64,000 nt of DNA from Marasmius tenuissimus (GCA_029532415.1 JAQOTA010000071.1:2108001-2172000); one strand, 5' to 3'; positions 33,902 through 46,269 are shown, counted from the first letter of the stretch. Notes: generated by a model not told the origin, from the letters alone. A program made the numbers and translations.

Positions 33902-36148
33902 TCACGACTGGCATTGCTCCACCCTTCTTCGCAATCGTTCAGCGTGAGCCTCAGAACGCGGGACGATGTTGCATGTGAACGGTTTTGGGAAACTTTAGGT
34001 TCCGGGGAACGGAGAGTCGGATCAGCACAGTTCGCGCTGCGGAGACAGTCCGGCCAGGCGTACCTTGTCAATCCAGATTGAAAGGCGGGAGGATCGTTTA
34101 TAGTCTCCTCCGGAAGCGAGATCCTGAAAGTTGCTATTATGGATGCCAAAAATATGAACACCGTGCTTTCGCCTAGTGGTTTTCCGGGACAGGAACTTCG
34201 AGCGGAAGGTTAGCACAGATGGGCGAGTCTTGAAAATACAGCTCACCGCTTTCCAAATCCGAAGCAGTACGTTGAAGGCTCAGGGGGCGGGTCAGGATTC
34301 TCTGGTAGAAATCGTTCGGGAATGAAGGCTTGTGGATCGTATCTCTCATCCGGCGCAAATGCGATGGACCTGGTCATTGGACGAGTTGCAATACGGACAT
34401 GTTTGACTCGCAAGAGGTCCTCACCAGATGTTAGGTATCACGACCGTGTCTTGGGGTATGGTATACCCATTGTATTCATGCTCTTTCGTTGTCCGCCTGG
34501 CTATAGCTACGCGACAGACGGGTTCAGTATGCAGGTACTGTTCCTGAAGTCGTAAGAGGTAGGAGGACTCACAGAACGGCAGCACGGGATGCCATCGCAT
34601 GGTCTCCTTCATTACTGCATGCAGATAAGGCAATCTGGGCAGATCCGAGATGACTGGCATTCGGTCCTCCTCAGCGAGCAGGCTGTCAATTTCGGCTTGC
34701 ACTTTACGCTGTTTGTCCGGGTGAAGTGCCATAGCTAGAATAAAGGTGATGGTGACGCCATGGGTCTATTAGTGAAATGAGTAAGGGCTTCTATGTGGCA
34801 GCTTGGGAGTTCCAAACCGTTTCCGAGCCAGCTGCAGATGGCTCCGTCATCAGGCCACGAGACTACAGAAGCGTGGAGTGGCACTTACCGACATACATCG
34901 TACCTAATACCCACTTGACCTTTTCCTTCCATTCGGCCTCCCACTTGGCCTTTTCCTCCTCTGAGAGGTTTTTGTTTTCATTCTTGATATCGTCTTTCAG
35001 TAGTGCTAGGTCGTAGGCCAGGGACGGCCGTGTGGTACTGAGCTCCTAAAGAAGGTTGAGCCAGAGTGACGTGTGCTGTGCCTATCAAAACATTCTTACC
35101 AGGTCTTTCAAGAAGTGATCGTAGGGTTTGTTTAATGCGTTTTGTATGGCCTCTCGGCCTCTTCTAGCGTCCCTGTGGAACGGCATCCAAGAGGGCAGGT
35201 GCTTTACTGTGAATGTCGTTTACCGAAATGAGTCGAAGTCATGAGAGAAGCATGATCTGACTTACAGAATGGAAGCAAGTCGCATAAGTATGCGCCTGGC
35301 TGCACAGCTCGGCCAGCGATGTCCAGCACTTCTTCGCTGAATTGTATGTACTTCATTCCGCGACTTCAAGTTTCAGTGCTCGGTTTCGGCGGCGCCATAA
35401 TTCGAACTTACCTCGCTTCCCGAGGGAACAGGTATCCCGTATGTGATCGTTATCACTATCCGCCCTGCCGCCCTTCACGTCGCGTTTAGCACGGCGAGCA
35501 AATGCCGCTGGAAAGACTTACAATCTCACTATAGAGTGAAAATCATGAGGCTTTTCAAGGATGCCCTGGCACATAAGGATTGCGATGTCTTCTTGAACGT
35601 TGTGGTATTTCTTCACGGCGGAAGGGCCCAGTGCGATATGAGCCAGGCTACGGTGCTCTTGCCATTTCTTACCGTACTGCATGAACACCATGCTCTTTAT
35701 TACAAAGTTGTCAGAAGGCAAGAGTCAAACGAGGCCTCGTGTTACTGACATGGTCCACTCCCATTAATTCACCGGCGACAGTGAAGATAGGTCGACAAGC
35801 ATATACGCCGCTTCGTTTGAATAGCAGATCGTTGATGGCCGGCAGAGAGTTGAGGACCAGGACCTTATTACCGAGTCCGTGGAAGAAAATCACGTCCCCT
35901 GCAGGTGTGCAGCCCGATCGCGTATCATCGTGAGTAATGACTGTCGGAAAGAGACAGGCAGAACCAGACTTACCGTGTTTTTCCTTCATCTCAGTCAGAG
36001 CGATCCATGGGTCCTCCCTCGGTATCTTGAGAATGTTTCCAATCAACGGTTTACTTGGGGGGCCTGGCGGGAGGGCGGCATGTTTAGCACGAGTCCAGTA
36101 CCTTGATACTAGGTACGCTGTGACGCAAAGTGCTGCCAGGGTAAGCAT
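33902..36148 (-). CDS. Cytochrome P450 monooxygenase
   Basis: Microsomal haem monooxygenase. Thirteen exons in reading order: 36148-35974, 35898-35750, 35694-35522, 35472-35412, 35350-35266, 35206-35100, 35045-34889, 34831-34818, 34765-34573, 34506-34425, 34369-34247, 34195-34064, 33992-33902, 513 residues. Signs: N-terminal anchor followed by ALPPGPPSKPLIGN, I-helix oxygen motif AGSETT, K-helix MKETMRWHP (ExxR), DERYDPQAFIPERFLPE and the haem loop CFGFGKRSCPGK with the thiolate Cys. Exon 8 is only 14 nt and encodes most of the AGSETT motif. A TATA box at 36206-36211 sets the start at 36148. The substrate is unknown; P450s of this general type are common in agaricomycete metabolic loci. Confidence 0.95.
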
Positions 36149-36205
36149 GGCAGAGGGGAAAAGTTGGGAAGAGAAAGCAAGCAGAGAGAACGGACCTGAC
36201 GAGCA

Positions 36206-36211
36206 TATATA
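36206..36211 (-). promoter_or_regulatory. TATA box of the P450 gene
   Basis: TATATA on the minus strand, 58 bases upstream of ATG 36148. It rules against the longer in-frame start at 36289. Confidence 0.45.
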
Positions 36212-37074
36212 CTGCCGCCGTATATCGTCGAAGCAATGCCATAAGAAGCCATCAGCCGCACAGGAGCCCGAAATTGCTTTTGATCCCATGCCCGTTATGG
36301 GCTGCTAAATTTTCTCTTCGGAAAAGCTGATACAGCATTTTTTGCCGAATCCGAATTGTATGCATTAGAAGAAAAATAAGGCAGGGGATGGCAGAGATTA
36401 TGGACCAGAATAACAGGATAAGATGCAAGAAGAGCCTTCCTGTGATGAATCCGTGCTCGAAGGAACACGGGGGCCAAGCTTCCCGGACATGTGTACTTGA
36501 TTTCAATGTGAGCCACAATTCTCCCTGCGAATAGATTGCCCGTTTAGTACCATATAGGGGTGAAGATCGAAAAGGTCACCTTGAGAAGACAGTCTTGGCC
36601 TAGTCCATACGCTCAATCAGCCTTGGAAGTGGCACTAGTTCCCGAAGGTCCCGTTGACAAACTTCAGTAGTAGAAAGTGACCTCCTGAGCCACTTCCTCG
36701 GGCGTTCATTGCAGTCTGCGAGCTCCGAATCCCTTCAAAGTAAATGTCCTGAGGGGGTTCGAACGGCCCTTGAATCCATGATGTTCGGAGACATTGGACA
36801 ACAGTGGACAGCAGTTTTCTTTCTACTGTATTCGTTTCGCACACGGTGGCCCGTCGCCGATGCCTGTGGCATTCGACGAAAGGGTAAAATGAGCGCGGGG
36901 AACAAGAACTTGAGGTCAGAAGGATTCAGAAGTCTAGAAAGTCGCGTGACACGACGCGACTCAACCACATGACTTGGGCGTCACTCCACGTGGGAAATGT
37001 AGACGTGGCTCGGAGTCGGGGCGGGACAGCTCAAGTCTGCCTAAAATTCCCTTTCCCCGTATCCTCCATCTACA
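36212..37074. other. Divergent intergenic region
   Basis: Promoter region shared by the P450 gene and the TRAP-alpha gene. No supported coding sequence. Confidence 0.45.
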
Positions 37075-38269
37075 ATGCGTTTCTTGAAGGCCGCTGGCGC
37101 GCTCTGTGTTGCTTACTTGGCCTCTGGGGTCGTCTCTGCTGTCGAAATCGTCAAGGAAGAATCTAGTATGCTCATTCTAATATTCTGCACGTCAACTCGA
37201 GCTAATGAGGTATATCAGCCCCCGAAACTGAAGAAGGCCCTGCAGTCAAAGAGCTCATCGCTTCTGCTCAATGGCCAGACAGTAATCCATTCGGACGTGC
37301 GTGTCTTATATTCACTCGTCAGGACCTGACTGACCCAGTCAACCTTTGAAATTCACCATGCCTTTCCCCATTCATCCGACTTGCTTGAAATCTGGGATTC
37401 GCTCAACAGACGTGGTTAACGGAGAGAAAAATGCCATGACGATCTACTTGGAGAACAAGACTGGCAAGAACGTCACGCTCTTGACTATCTCTGGTTCTAT
37501 CCATCACCCGGAAACCGACAAGTTGATCAAAAACGTATGTTATTTGCTTACTCGCGTCGCGTCTATCTAATTACTGAGGTATCCTTCCCAACAGCTCACC
37601 ACTCTCACCTACGGTATACCCCTTATTGAGGATGTGAAGCTCACGGTTCCGTATTCGTTCCACAGCGAATTTAAGGTATGATGCCTGCAAGTCCCGCCTA
37701 TACTCGTAGTTCTGACTGTCGTCTTACTCGCAGCCTGGCGACCATCGTCTCAACGTATGGCTCGACCACCTCGTTGATGTGCGTGTTTCTGCCCGAATTA
37801 GAACCCTTTTACCGGTACTGACGACCTCAACAGGAGGTCAAAGAACGCATCCCGATCTACGAATCTATCGTAACCGTCGTTGAGCCTGAAGGATCCTGGT
37901 TTGACTTAAAACTGTGCGTCGTTCGAGCACCTGTGTTCCGCGCCGCTACTGACTGCATCGACTCCAAATAGCCTCTCTACCTACCTCATGGTCACGGCTC
38001 TTCTCGGTGGTTTGACTTACGTTGCCTACCTCTCCTTCGTTCCCCAGCCCAAGAAGTCCAAGAAGTCAGCTGTCAGCGCCCCGGTCACTGTTACTGCTAC
38101 TAGCGCAGGCGGCTACCAGGAGGAATGGATCCCTGATCACCACAAGCCCAAGATCGGCAAAAAGAAGTCGACCACTGGTGTTGTCAGTGGAACCAGCGGA
38201 GACGAACTTAGCGGTGCTGAGACCAGTGGTGCAGAGGGAAGGAAAGAGAAAGCCAGGAGGAGGAAGTGA
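37075..38269 (+). CDS. Translocon-associated protein alpha subunit (TRAP-alpha/Irc22 family)
   Basis: An ER membrane protein associated with the Sec61 translocon. Seven exons: 37075-37165, 37219-37296, 37410-37534, 37595-37675, 37734-37778, 37834-37913, 37972-38269, 265 residues. Signal peptide (LKAAGALCVAYLASGVVSA), lumenal domain with SNPFGHVVNGEKNAMTIYLE, NLTTLTYGIPL and the YSFHSEFKPGDHRLNVWLD block, a membrane helix (YLMVTALLGGLTYVAYLSF), then a basic, Lys-rich cytosolic tail ending RRRK. This order is diagnostic for TRAP-alpha. Confidence 0.94.
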
Positions 38270-38501
38270 AGCAAAAGGTACCTGGATGTTCCTGCCGTGT
38301 AGGAAAATCAGACTCAAAACTGGCGCTCTTCCTTCGAGGGACGTCTAAGAGAAGTTCTCTGGGGGGACCTTAGCAGAATGGGCTCATGTCATGGTTCTCA
38401 TACTTTATACATCTCGCTATGTATCTATTCAAAGCGGTAGCATGGTTCGGGGTTGAATGGTTGTGAAGGACGCATCAAAAACGTTGTGTCGATGAGGTGG
38501 T

Positions 38502-39684
38502 TTACATACTAGAAGCGTTCAATAAGTGCTGAAGATTTGGTGCTTCCTTGTCCCAGTCGAACCTAGCCAGACGAAAGCCTTCAGTGATTCTTGTATACGA
38601 GATATCCCCCATCCTGGCTATTGCTTTCAGTTTGTCGGGATCTGCGACGTTTTTATTGGGGTTCAGAACGTCTTTCCGAACGTGTATGTATTTGACGGCT
38701 CCGAGGATGAGGTAGGTTGAGGGAACGCCGGGAGTACTTTCAGGGGTAAGTTCCACAACTTGCTGCAGCTGACCGATGGGGAGAGTTCAACGAACATGCG
38801 TCTTGCCGAGTAGTCACTAGTTGATAGGTGGGCTCACTTCGCATTCCATACTAAACGCGCTCTCTCTGACGCGCGGAGCTTTGACGTGGATCTACATGAG
38901 ACATTTAAATGAGCTTCAGCATCGAGGAGCAGAAGGGAAGAGGGGTACACCAACACTTGGTTCCTTGGTAAGGCCAGAAATCGCCCACTCTGATACATCT
39001 TTCGGGCAGTTCATACACGCTGCGTTGGCTTGTTGTACCCATGCTTCACTGATAATGTTCACAGTGAACCCCTTGGTCGCCTAAGCAGTCACTCTACTAT
39101 CAGGTTGTGCAAGAAACGCAGAGGTAGAGGTACTCGATCGACCTTGATGTTCCGAGAGGTGTCTTTCTCAGCAACACTTGTTGTGTTCACAGAGATAGAG
39201 ATTGTCGGTGGATGGGCGGATACCTGACTCAATTGTCAATCGAGCTACACAAAAGAGCGAAACGCTGCTCACTGTGTTAAAATAACTAGACCCTTGCGTA
39301 CGTAAGCAAACCGTTGGTGAGAGAAGGAAAAATTGTGCAAACCTGAACGGTGCGAGGTTCTCGACACCATCCTCGGTGACCGACGAAACGAATGCCACCG
39401 GACGCGGATACACGCCACTAAGAAGCAAAGGGTATAGATCTCTATAATAGGATTAAAAAGGTCATGGATCATAAACGACACAGAATAAAAGCCACCCACT
39501 TGGCGCTCTCCTTTGACGTATCAAACGTCTTCCATCCCATCTTCTCACCCTCTAGCCACCTCCGGCCTTCCTCCGTCGCACTGAGACGATCCCCGAACTT
39601 GTATTCGGGATTGGGAGGTTGTGTTCGTACAAAGGCAGCATCATTGTTGAAAGGGGGGAGGTGGGGCTCAAGCACGGAGGTCAT
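38502..39684 (-). CDS. Flavin reductase-like domain protein
   Basis: FMN-binding split-barrel protein of the flavoredoxin/flavin-reductase-like family. Seven exons in reading order: 39684-39500, 39441-39343, 39285-39273, 39223-39143, 39080-38955, 38891-38838, 38768-38502, 274 residues. Typical blocks: YPLLLSGVYPRPVAFVSSVT, GVENLAPFSSYFNT, HPPTISISVNTTSVAEKDTS, RNIKATKGFTVNIISEAWV, PRVRESAFSMECELQQVVEL and VKYIHVRKDVL. Exon 3 is only 13 nt and encodes YFNT at the flavin-binding face. The physiological substrate is unknown. Confidence 0.92.
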
Positions 39685-39960
39685 GGCGGTTAGTTGGAGG
39701 GTCTGGTGGGTAATTGTGCTCCGAGTTCCGGTATCTGGGACATGTGAGTAAACTCCTTAATCGGAGCGGTGAGGCTATAGAGCTTGGGGGCGGTATCTCA
39801 GACTTTCATGTGGGCGTGCCTATTGCGCGATGAGCGATGAGAGCGGGAGAAGACGAACTACTGCTCAACAGATAAGTTACCGGCTGGGCGTCGTTCTAAT
39901 CAGAAAGCCGGGACGTGGACATAGGTAATTGGGAGTGTTCAAGCACGTCAACAATACTCC

Positions 39961-41540
39961 TCATTTGTCCCATTGTACAAGTACAGCCTCCTCCTTCCAG
40001 CCCTCCTTCGCCTCACAACAATCGTCTCTGCATGAAAATATCAGGCAAGTACCCCATGACATTCCCCTTGCACCTCCTCCCTTCAGGACCATCTGGACGT
40101 GTTTTCGTCTCTCTTCATCCGTCATCGCTTTGTTTTCTTTCTCACCCTCGTCTCGCAGCACGTTGATCAAGTTCGGCATAAGCTGACACTCGAACGCCCT
40201 CTTCCCCTTGCAATCTGGACATTCTGGTACCGTAGGTGTATACGTTCGTTTTGCATTCGGCACAACCTTGAAATCTGCCCTCGTGACGGGAAGGGGTTCT
40301 GCCGGAGGCGCGGGGAATAGCTTGTCGAATACATTATCAGTTGCAAATGGCAATGGGACACCTCCGAGCTCGTATCTACGGTATCGAGCGAGATCAATAC
40401 GAGACAGCAGGTAGAGCAAAGTCAAGAAATTCATACCTGATACATTGCTCTCCTTCATACCCTACTCGTTTTGCGAATCTATCGAACACCTGATCCACAT
40501 CCAGGGAGTTTTCGTACGTTTCTGATACCCATTTCCCAATGTCGTCCTTATCGTCTCCTTCTTGTGAGACCTTGGGAGCGACCTTGGGTTTTTCTGCTGC
40601 CGGAACGTATTCGGCTGTAGTGGAAAGGTAGAGCGGAGGGTAATGAGGCGCCGACTTCCAAGGTGATTCATCGAGGGTAGTGGATGCCATTGCTGTAACC
40701 AGTGATCCCTCAGACGTCACAGACTCGTTGTCACTCGCATCCTCTTCTTCGTCCTCGTCGTCCTCTTGGTCATTCTCGTTCGCACCATCTTGCTGAGGTG
40801 TCGAAGGTTCAGGAGTGGGTTCACCAAAAATCTGGTTACCAAACGTGAACGGATTTGCTGCTCCTGAACCAGTGGCCATCTGAGTTAGATGGTCAGGACT
40901 GGGTTGAGTGAGGAACCTTGCTGAGACTCACAGAGAAAGGGTTTGAAGGAGCTGATTGAACTTTGGCCTTCTGTGCTTCTGCCACTGCTTTCGCCTTTGC
41001 TTCCCGTTCGCGTTTTTTCGCCAATTTTTTCTCCAATTTCTTCGCGTATTCCTCGTTGTATCTCAGTCCTCGCCAGGCGCGAACACTAGACTTTTCATGT
41101 GAGCTCCAAGGGAAGTTCACTACGAAGGGACAAATCGCATACCTACCTTCCTGAGGCGCCTTGACAGCTCGTCTTCGAGCATCCCCAAACATACAACGCA
41201 CGATCCATAGGGCTATCCTCAAACGGGCAATATATCTGCACCAATAATTCCATCAACGACGAGCAATTCTTGCATTGCGAGCAACTCAGAGAGGGTTCCA
41301 CGGAAGGAAGAAATGCCTTGGAAAAACAAAGCAAAAAAATTTATTGGTACAATGTACAGAGGAAAAGGAGGATAAGACGCAATATCGTACGGGACGTCCA
41401 CCGATTCTTGATACCGCAGCATCGTTCAAGTCGGATTCGTCTTTGAGCGCACCGTCGGGTACGCCCAGGTTTACCGAGGTTTCAACGTCGGAGAGGTTTT
41501 CATCGTCAGAATCTGACCAGTCGTCATCAATTGAAGGCAT
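39961..41540 (-). CDS. TSR4: Tsr4/PDCD2 family ribosome biogenesis protein
   Basis: Tsr4 is a dedicated chaperone of ribosomal protein uS5 (Rps2) needed for 20S pre-rRNA processing. Five exons in reading order: 41540-41391, 41316-41147, 41085-40932, 40879-40437, 40375-39961, 443 residues. Acidic start, zinc-finger half with CSQCKNCSSLMELLVQIYCP and VWGCSKTSCQG, a coiled Lys/Glu-rich middle, a Ser/Asp/Glu linker, and the PDCD2 C-terminal domain with VPECPDCKGKRAFECQLMPN, GMSWGTCLIFSCRDDC and ending EEAVLVQWDK. ATG 41540 begins the conserved frame; the longer frame upstream is not supported. Confidence 0.95.
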
Positions 41541-42443
41541 ATTCCTGGGGAAACAGAAGTGTAAGCATGGGATGAAAAGAGTAAGAGAACGAGATGAAGA
41601 TGGAAGGATATCAGTAATGCATGAATGGTAAAAATTGATATGTATCGTCTCGTTCGCAAAGAAGATGTATAACACAGCTTCCACGGTCTCGGACTCGTCA
41701 TCTAAAAGCTCATCATGAAGCGTGAAGAAAAAAGAAGATAGACTCACGAGATGCGATGGTGGAGGATGAAGAACAAGAAGAGATTGAAGGACGAGCTCAG
41801 GAGAAAATTTGGCTGTGTCCCACGGTCCAGAAAGAGTTTCGGGCCGGGCGTGTGAATCAGGCACGGCAACATTCCCAGCGCCCGCATCACGTCGGTGTGT
41901 TTCCTTGTGTTTCACGCTCCCATCATGCCCGGTATTTGACATGTTTCCTCCAATTTCTACCTCGACCCAGCTGGGAATACGCCCGTTATCTAAGGTGTTT
42001 ATATGCCTTGTAAGATTTGGTTGAGCTCGAAGGTCAGGAAGGGAACTTCTGGAATGGAGCCTCCGAGATATTGAACGCGCTGCAGAAAGGTCTACCGCGT
42101 CTAAGGGAGGTAAACCGAATGCTGGCGAACTATGAGGTTCGTCGCAATGATAGTCCACCCCTCACTCAAAGTCAAAGGGACCAGATACCTCCCCTGATCA
42201 AGAATAAGCCCCTTGTACCTCTTCGAACCCCTCCCTCTTCCCCGAAACTTGACACAACGCTCAGCGGCACCACCTCCGCAATCTCAACGCTCTAACATCC
42301 TCTGAGACCTTGATACCCCTCTCCAGGAGCTATGCAAAGCTTCAAAGCCCATAAAACACTACTTCGTAAGTTGGTATTTCTTCCATCCCCTTGGGTTCCT
42401 TCTGTTTTTCTCTCCTCGTGTTTGCCTCCAGGCCTCAGTGGCC
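41541..42443. other. Gap between TSR4 and the LysM gene, possible small ORF
   Basis: A plus-strand frame at 42017-42295 (ends GTTSAISTL then stop) has a helical stretch, FWNGASEILNALQKGLPRLR followed by EVNRMLANYE, distantly like small DASH-complex subunits such as Dad1. It lacks an ATG of its own. An upstream exon starting at ATG 41941 would need a 31-base intron, too short to trust. It may be a small gene whose first exon I could not place. Confidence 0.3.
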
Positions 42444-44754
42444 ATGACCTTCGTTTTTATTACACTCCTTTCCTTCGTCGCCGCGGCGCAAGCAGCAACA
42501 TCATGCAGTAACCCGTACACTGTCAAGTCTGGGGATACCTGCAACAAGATCGAGAAGGCGCTCAACTTGTCGGCCGGAACCGTACGATCGTTAAATCCGG
42601 CTGTCAATACTGGGTGCACCAATCTTGAGGTTGGTCAAAGCCTGTGCCTGGCCGGCGGCTCTTCGTCTGGAGGTGGCGGTGGAGGCGGCAGTGGTATCGG
42701 AGGAGGTACCACCTGTGCCCCACCGTCAACCAGCACTATCACTCGCTCTCTTACCGCCACGACTACCCTCACTCAACCCGTCACCGTAACCCAGCCCATC
42801 ACCGTATCTCAATTCACCACCATAACCCAGCCCGTCACCATCACTCAACCTGTCACCATTGCTCAAACCGTCACTCTCTCTCAGTCTGCAGTGACGCAAA
42901 CCACCACGAAGACGACCACGCAGACCAACACGAAGACAGTCACAAAGACCAGTACGGTAACCGTCACCTCTGTCACCTCACTCACGAACACGGTGACCTC
43001 TCCTCCCGAGACGAAAACGAAGACCGAGACGACCACCTCCACGGTCACTTCGACCACTACCGCGCTACCTGCCAGAACAACGAGCATCTACACCTGCCCA
43101 GCCACAAATGACGCAGGCCTCACGCTCAAGGAGAGTAGTTATCAGAAGGTTACCGTTAACAATGGTGAAGAGATCAACGCTCTGCGGTGCACCTATAACG
43201 TTGCTCAGGTCCCAGGACGGAGGGCAGTTGCCTTCTACCCACGGTTCTCTCCACAAGCCCGAGCCGATACAACCCAAGCTTGCGCCTACAATGTACGGAA
43301 TCTTCCTCATTTCTCGGATGTGCACAAGTTACTGACCACTAATTCTACACGCATCAGCCCGCTGACGGTGCACTTGTCTCTGGAAGTGGCTGCTCGAGCC
43401 AATTGACACCAACCCAGGTTCCAGTGACATGTGGTCCAGAAACCCCGGTGGTTACGCCTGCTGCATCAACTATCACGGTCACCTCTCCGCCAACGACTAT
43501 TACTACCCCCGCTGTTCCAACAACTGTCACTGTTGCAGGCACTCCTTCTACCGTTACTGTGCCGGGTGATCCGTTGACTACCACAGTGCCTGGCACCCCA
43601 TCCACGGTCACTGTTTCGGGTCCTTCTACGACGGTGACTGTGCCAGGCGAGCCATCTACTGTTACTGTTCCTGGTACTCCTTCAACGGTCACTGTACCAG
43701 GTGAGCCCTCGACCATCACCGTACCAGGTACTCCTTCTACAGTTACTGTGTCGGGCCCTTCGACCACAATCACTGTTCCGGATACTCCTTCGACGGTCAC
43801 TGTTGCGGGTACACCTTCGACGATCACGGTTGTGGGCACTCCCTCGACGGTCACTGTGCCAGGTACTCCTTCCACAGTCACTACGACTGGTCCTTCGACC
43901 ACGATCACCGTCCCAGGTGAGCCTTCGACGGTCATTGTCCCAGGCACCCCCTCTACAGTCACTGTACCCGCCGGTACTTCGACGATTACACTACCACCCT
44001 CTGTCACCACTACAACTACGACCACGACAGTCACTCAGACCGCTACCGCCACTGGCCAAGCCGCCCCATCGAAATATGCGTGTCCTGCCACTGCGGCTGA
44101 CGGTAAGCCTTTGCTCTGTAATCTCGAATTCGACTACGTGGAGTTAATGAATCTTCTGCAGGAACCACCAAACTCATTGGCGCACAAGACGCCTCAACAT
44201 CCTTGAGCTGCATGTTAGTGATCCCCCCCCCCGTTCCCCCATGGTTTTTCACTAGAACTGACTGTTTTTCCATCCAGCTACAAGTCGGGGTCGAGCACGA
44301 AGACATGTAGTTACAGCGACGCCAATGGCTCGCTAACGTCGGGAAGCAATACCTTCTGCACCAAGACAGCAACGGCCACCGATACTGACTACCCGGCCAA
44401 CACGCTCACTTGTCCTGCCCTCACTGATAAGACTGCCTCGAACGGTAACTCAAAGTACTGGATTGTCAACAGTGGTGGCATCTCGTCAGGTATCTCGTGC
44501 ACGTAGTGAGTGACTAGAATATCTACTCATCGAAAGCAGTACTGATATTATGTTCCCCCATCCTCAGCAAGGTGTCTGGTAAATCTGTCTACTGCTTCTA
44601 CAATGTGCGTTTTATGGTTTCTCCTTGAGTATACCCTCAAGAATTTCGTACTCACGCCGCATTTTTCTCTCTCTCTTAGGCGGGACAATTGGGGACGAAT
44701 CCCTTCGACAACAATCAGAACCACGCTAATTGTGCGGCTAGCACTCCAGCGTAA
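42444..44754 (+). CDS. Secreted LysM protein with mucin-like Thr/Val/Pro repeat stalk
   Basis: Six exons, 42444-43292, 43358-44102, 44162-44213, 44278-44505, 44568-44604, 44680-44754, 661 residues. Signal peptide (FVFITLLSFVAAAQA), one LysM domain (NPYTVKSGDTCNKIEKALNL ... TNLEVGQSLCLA), expected to bind chitin or related glycans, then a Gly-rich hinge. Two repeat regions follow: VTQPVT-type units (42770-42990) and PGTPSTVTV-type units (43480-44000), rich in O-glycosylation sites. Two Cys-rich modules (about CPATNDAGLTL and CPATAADG...) separate and end the stalk. It is probably cell-wall or surface exposed. The repeat length may vary between strains. Confidence 0.88.
43495..44000 (+). repeat. 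Coding minisatellite, PGTPSTVTV units
   Basis: Imperfect units of about 30-45 bases (for example ccttctacagttactgt) repeat about 14 times in frame and encode Pro-Gly/Thr-Pro-Ser-Thr-Val-Thr-Val blocks. Confidence 0.85.
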
Positions 44755-45056
44755 ATGGTCAATCTAGCTACATATTGTGTCGTCCGATAACTTCGATGCA
44801 TTGAAGTCCCGGATGTTATCACACTTTTGTTCTCTCCATGCCAGTTTTATTTCATTTCGGTTTTTGGGTCATATGGAGAATTTTTTTTCAAGGCTTTTGG
44901 TAGTACGCGTACCAATACACCTGTTTTGCCAATTCTTTGACGGGCTCAGGTCAATCTGAGTTCACTTGTGGAAGGTTCGCAAGAGTGTAATCTGACGCCG
45001 TTGAAGGACTTTGCTATGATGTCGGCGTAATCTTTCGTCCTCTTCAACCTACACTC
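44755..45056. other. Intergenic region
   Basis: About 300 bases between the LysM gene and the next coding sequence. Nothing is recognised. Confidence 0.5.
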
Positions 45057-46269
45057 ATGATCATGGCGGTTGTTCAGCACGATACTCATAACCATAGGAC
45101 ATCCTATCCACATTCGCATGACTCTGGAAGTCACTATCGCGCTGGTCGCTCAATACCCAAAAGTTTTACCGAAATCAATCTAGACCCACTCCAAATTCCA
45201 GCCCCCGTCTCGCCCACCTCGTACAACAACGCTAATCTCAAAGAACACCTCTTCTTACTGGGTCACGAGAACATTTTATTACGCGAAGAAAACGGGTTGC
45301 TCAGGTCCTATTTATCTACAAGAGAGAGAGAGGAAACCTGGAACACTACCCTCATTGGTGCTCGAGCATCTCATGTCCCCTTCCATCATGCGAATGAACT
45401 GGTACTGAAGATACAATTTATGGAACAACTTTTGGATCTTGCCGTGGATTTGGGTATCTTGGATGATCAGAATCTGGGCCGGCTTGAGCGGGAGATGGAG
45501 CGAAGAACGGCGGGTCTTTGCACAGAGGATATCGAAGAAGACACTGTACAAGTTATCCCTCAAGTTACAGCGAATGTTCGACCGTACACACCCCGATTTT
45601 TGGAGCCTATCGCGACGGTCAACTCGGTGAGTGTAATCGTATCGGTACTATGGATGCTCTCACACATTTCTCATATTCAAATTACCGCTTTAGATCACCT
45701 CGAAAATCTCACCGACCACAGAGCAACTCGAAGCATTATTCTCCATCGAACGTCTCGTTGCCCCCCTCAGCACAGACCTAGGATCACTGGAAAGTTCTAG
45801 TCAAGACTCTTGTTCCGTTTACAGCAGCGACTCCTCTTCCGTATCGATAACTCATGAACAAACGACGGCGGGTACTACTCCGACTATCGAACAAGCGACC
45901 CATCCGAAAGCCTTCGGTGGTACTACAGCCCCTAAATCTCGACTCCCTGTGAGGGCGCAAAAATCCCTAGCCTCTCTCCGAGCGCCCAACGATAATTTGG
46001 CTTCGCCGTCCCAGTTACCTAAACCCACGGTCTTCTCTAAGCCTGCTCAGCGTCCGTCTACGTCGCTCAGCAGGACCCCTTCACCTCGTTCGGTCAAAAG
46101 TACCTATCCTACGCCGAGGACAACCTCTCCCATAGTTCATCGGATGTCACCTCCAAAGTCGCCGTGTATACGAAGGAAGGCATCGAAACTCGGGGCTGAG
46201 TGTGCTACATCTGGAAGGAACGTTATTGGTGAGGGGATGGGTGGGAGAAGAAGTTTGATACGAAAGTAA
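45057..46269 (+). CDS. Unrecognised protein with coiled-coil and basic Ser/Pro tail
   Basis: Exons 45057-45626 and 45694-46269 join in frame (67-base intron, GTGAGT...TTTAG), 381 residues. The middle shows heptad-like helices (LKEHLFLLGHENILLREENG, LLRSYLSTREREE, LELVLKIQFMEQLLDLAVDL). The second half is Ser/Thr/Pro-rich and basic, with SLSRTPSPRSVKSTYPTPRT, typical of cytoskeleton-associated or phosphorylated disordered tails. No enzyme motif is visible. Function unknown. Confidence 0.78.

Noticed and set aside
36149..36289. Longer N-terminus for the P450 from ATG 36289
   Set aside because: A TATA box lies inside this stretch and the extension is not P450-like; the conserved anchor begins at 36148.
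41286..42158. 290-codon minus-strand ORF extending upstream of TSR4
   Set aside because: Its 3' part coincides with TSR4 exon 1 but runs through the intron; the upstream part does not look like protein. TSR4 starts at 41540.
43495..44000. Regular repeats that could suggest a CRISPR array
   Set aside because: Units are contiguous, variable and in frame with a protein; the genome is eukaryotic.
43354..44034. 226-codon minus-strand ORF rich in Val/Thr/Gly
   Set aside because: It is the antisense shadow of the PGTPSTVTV coding repeat of the LysM gene.
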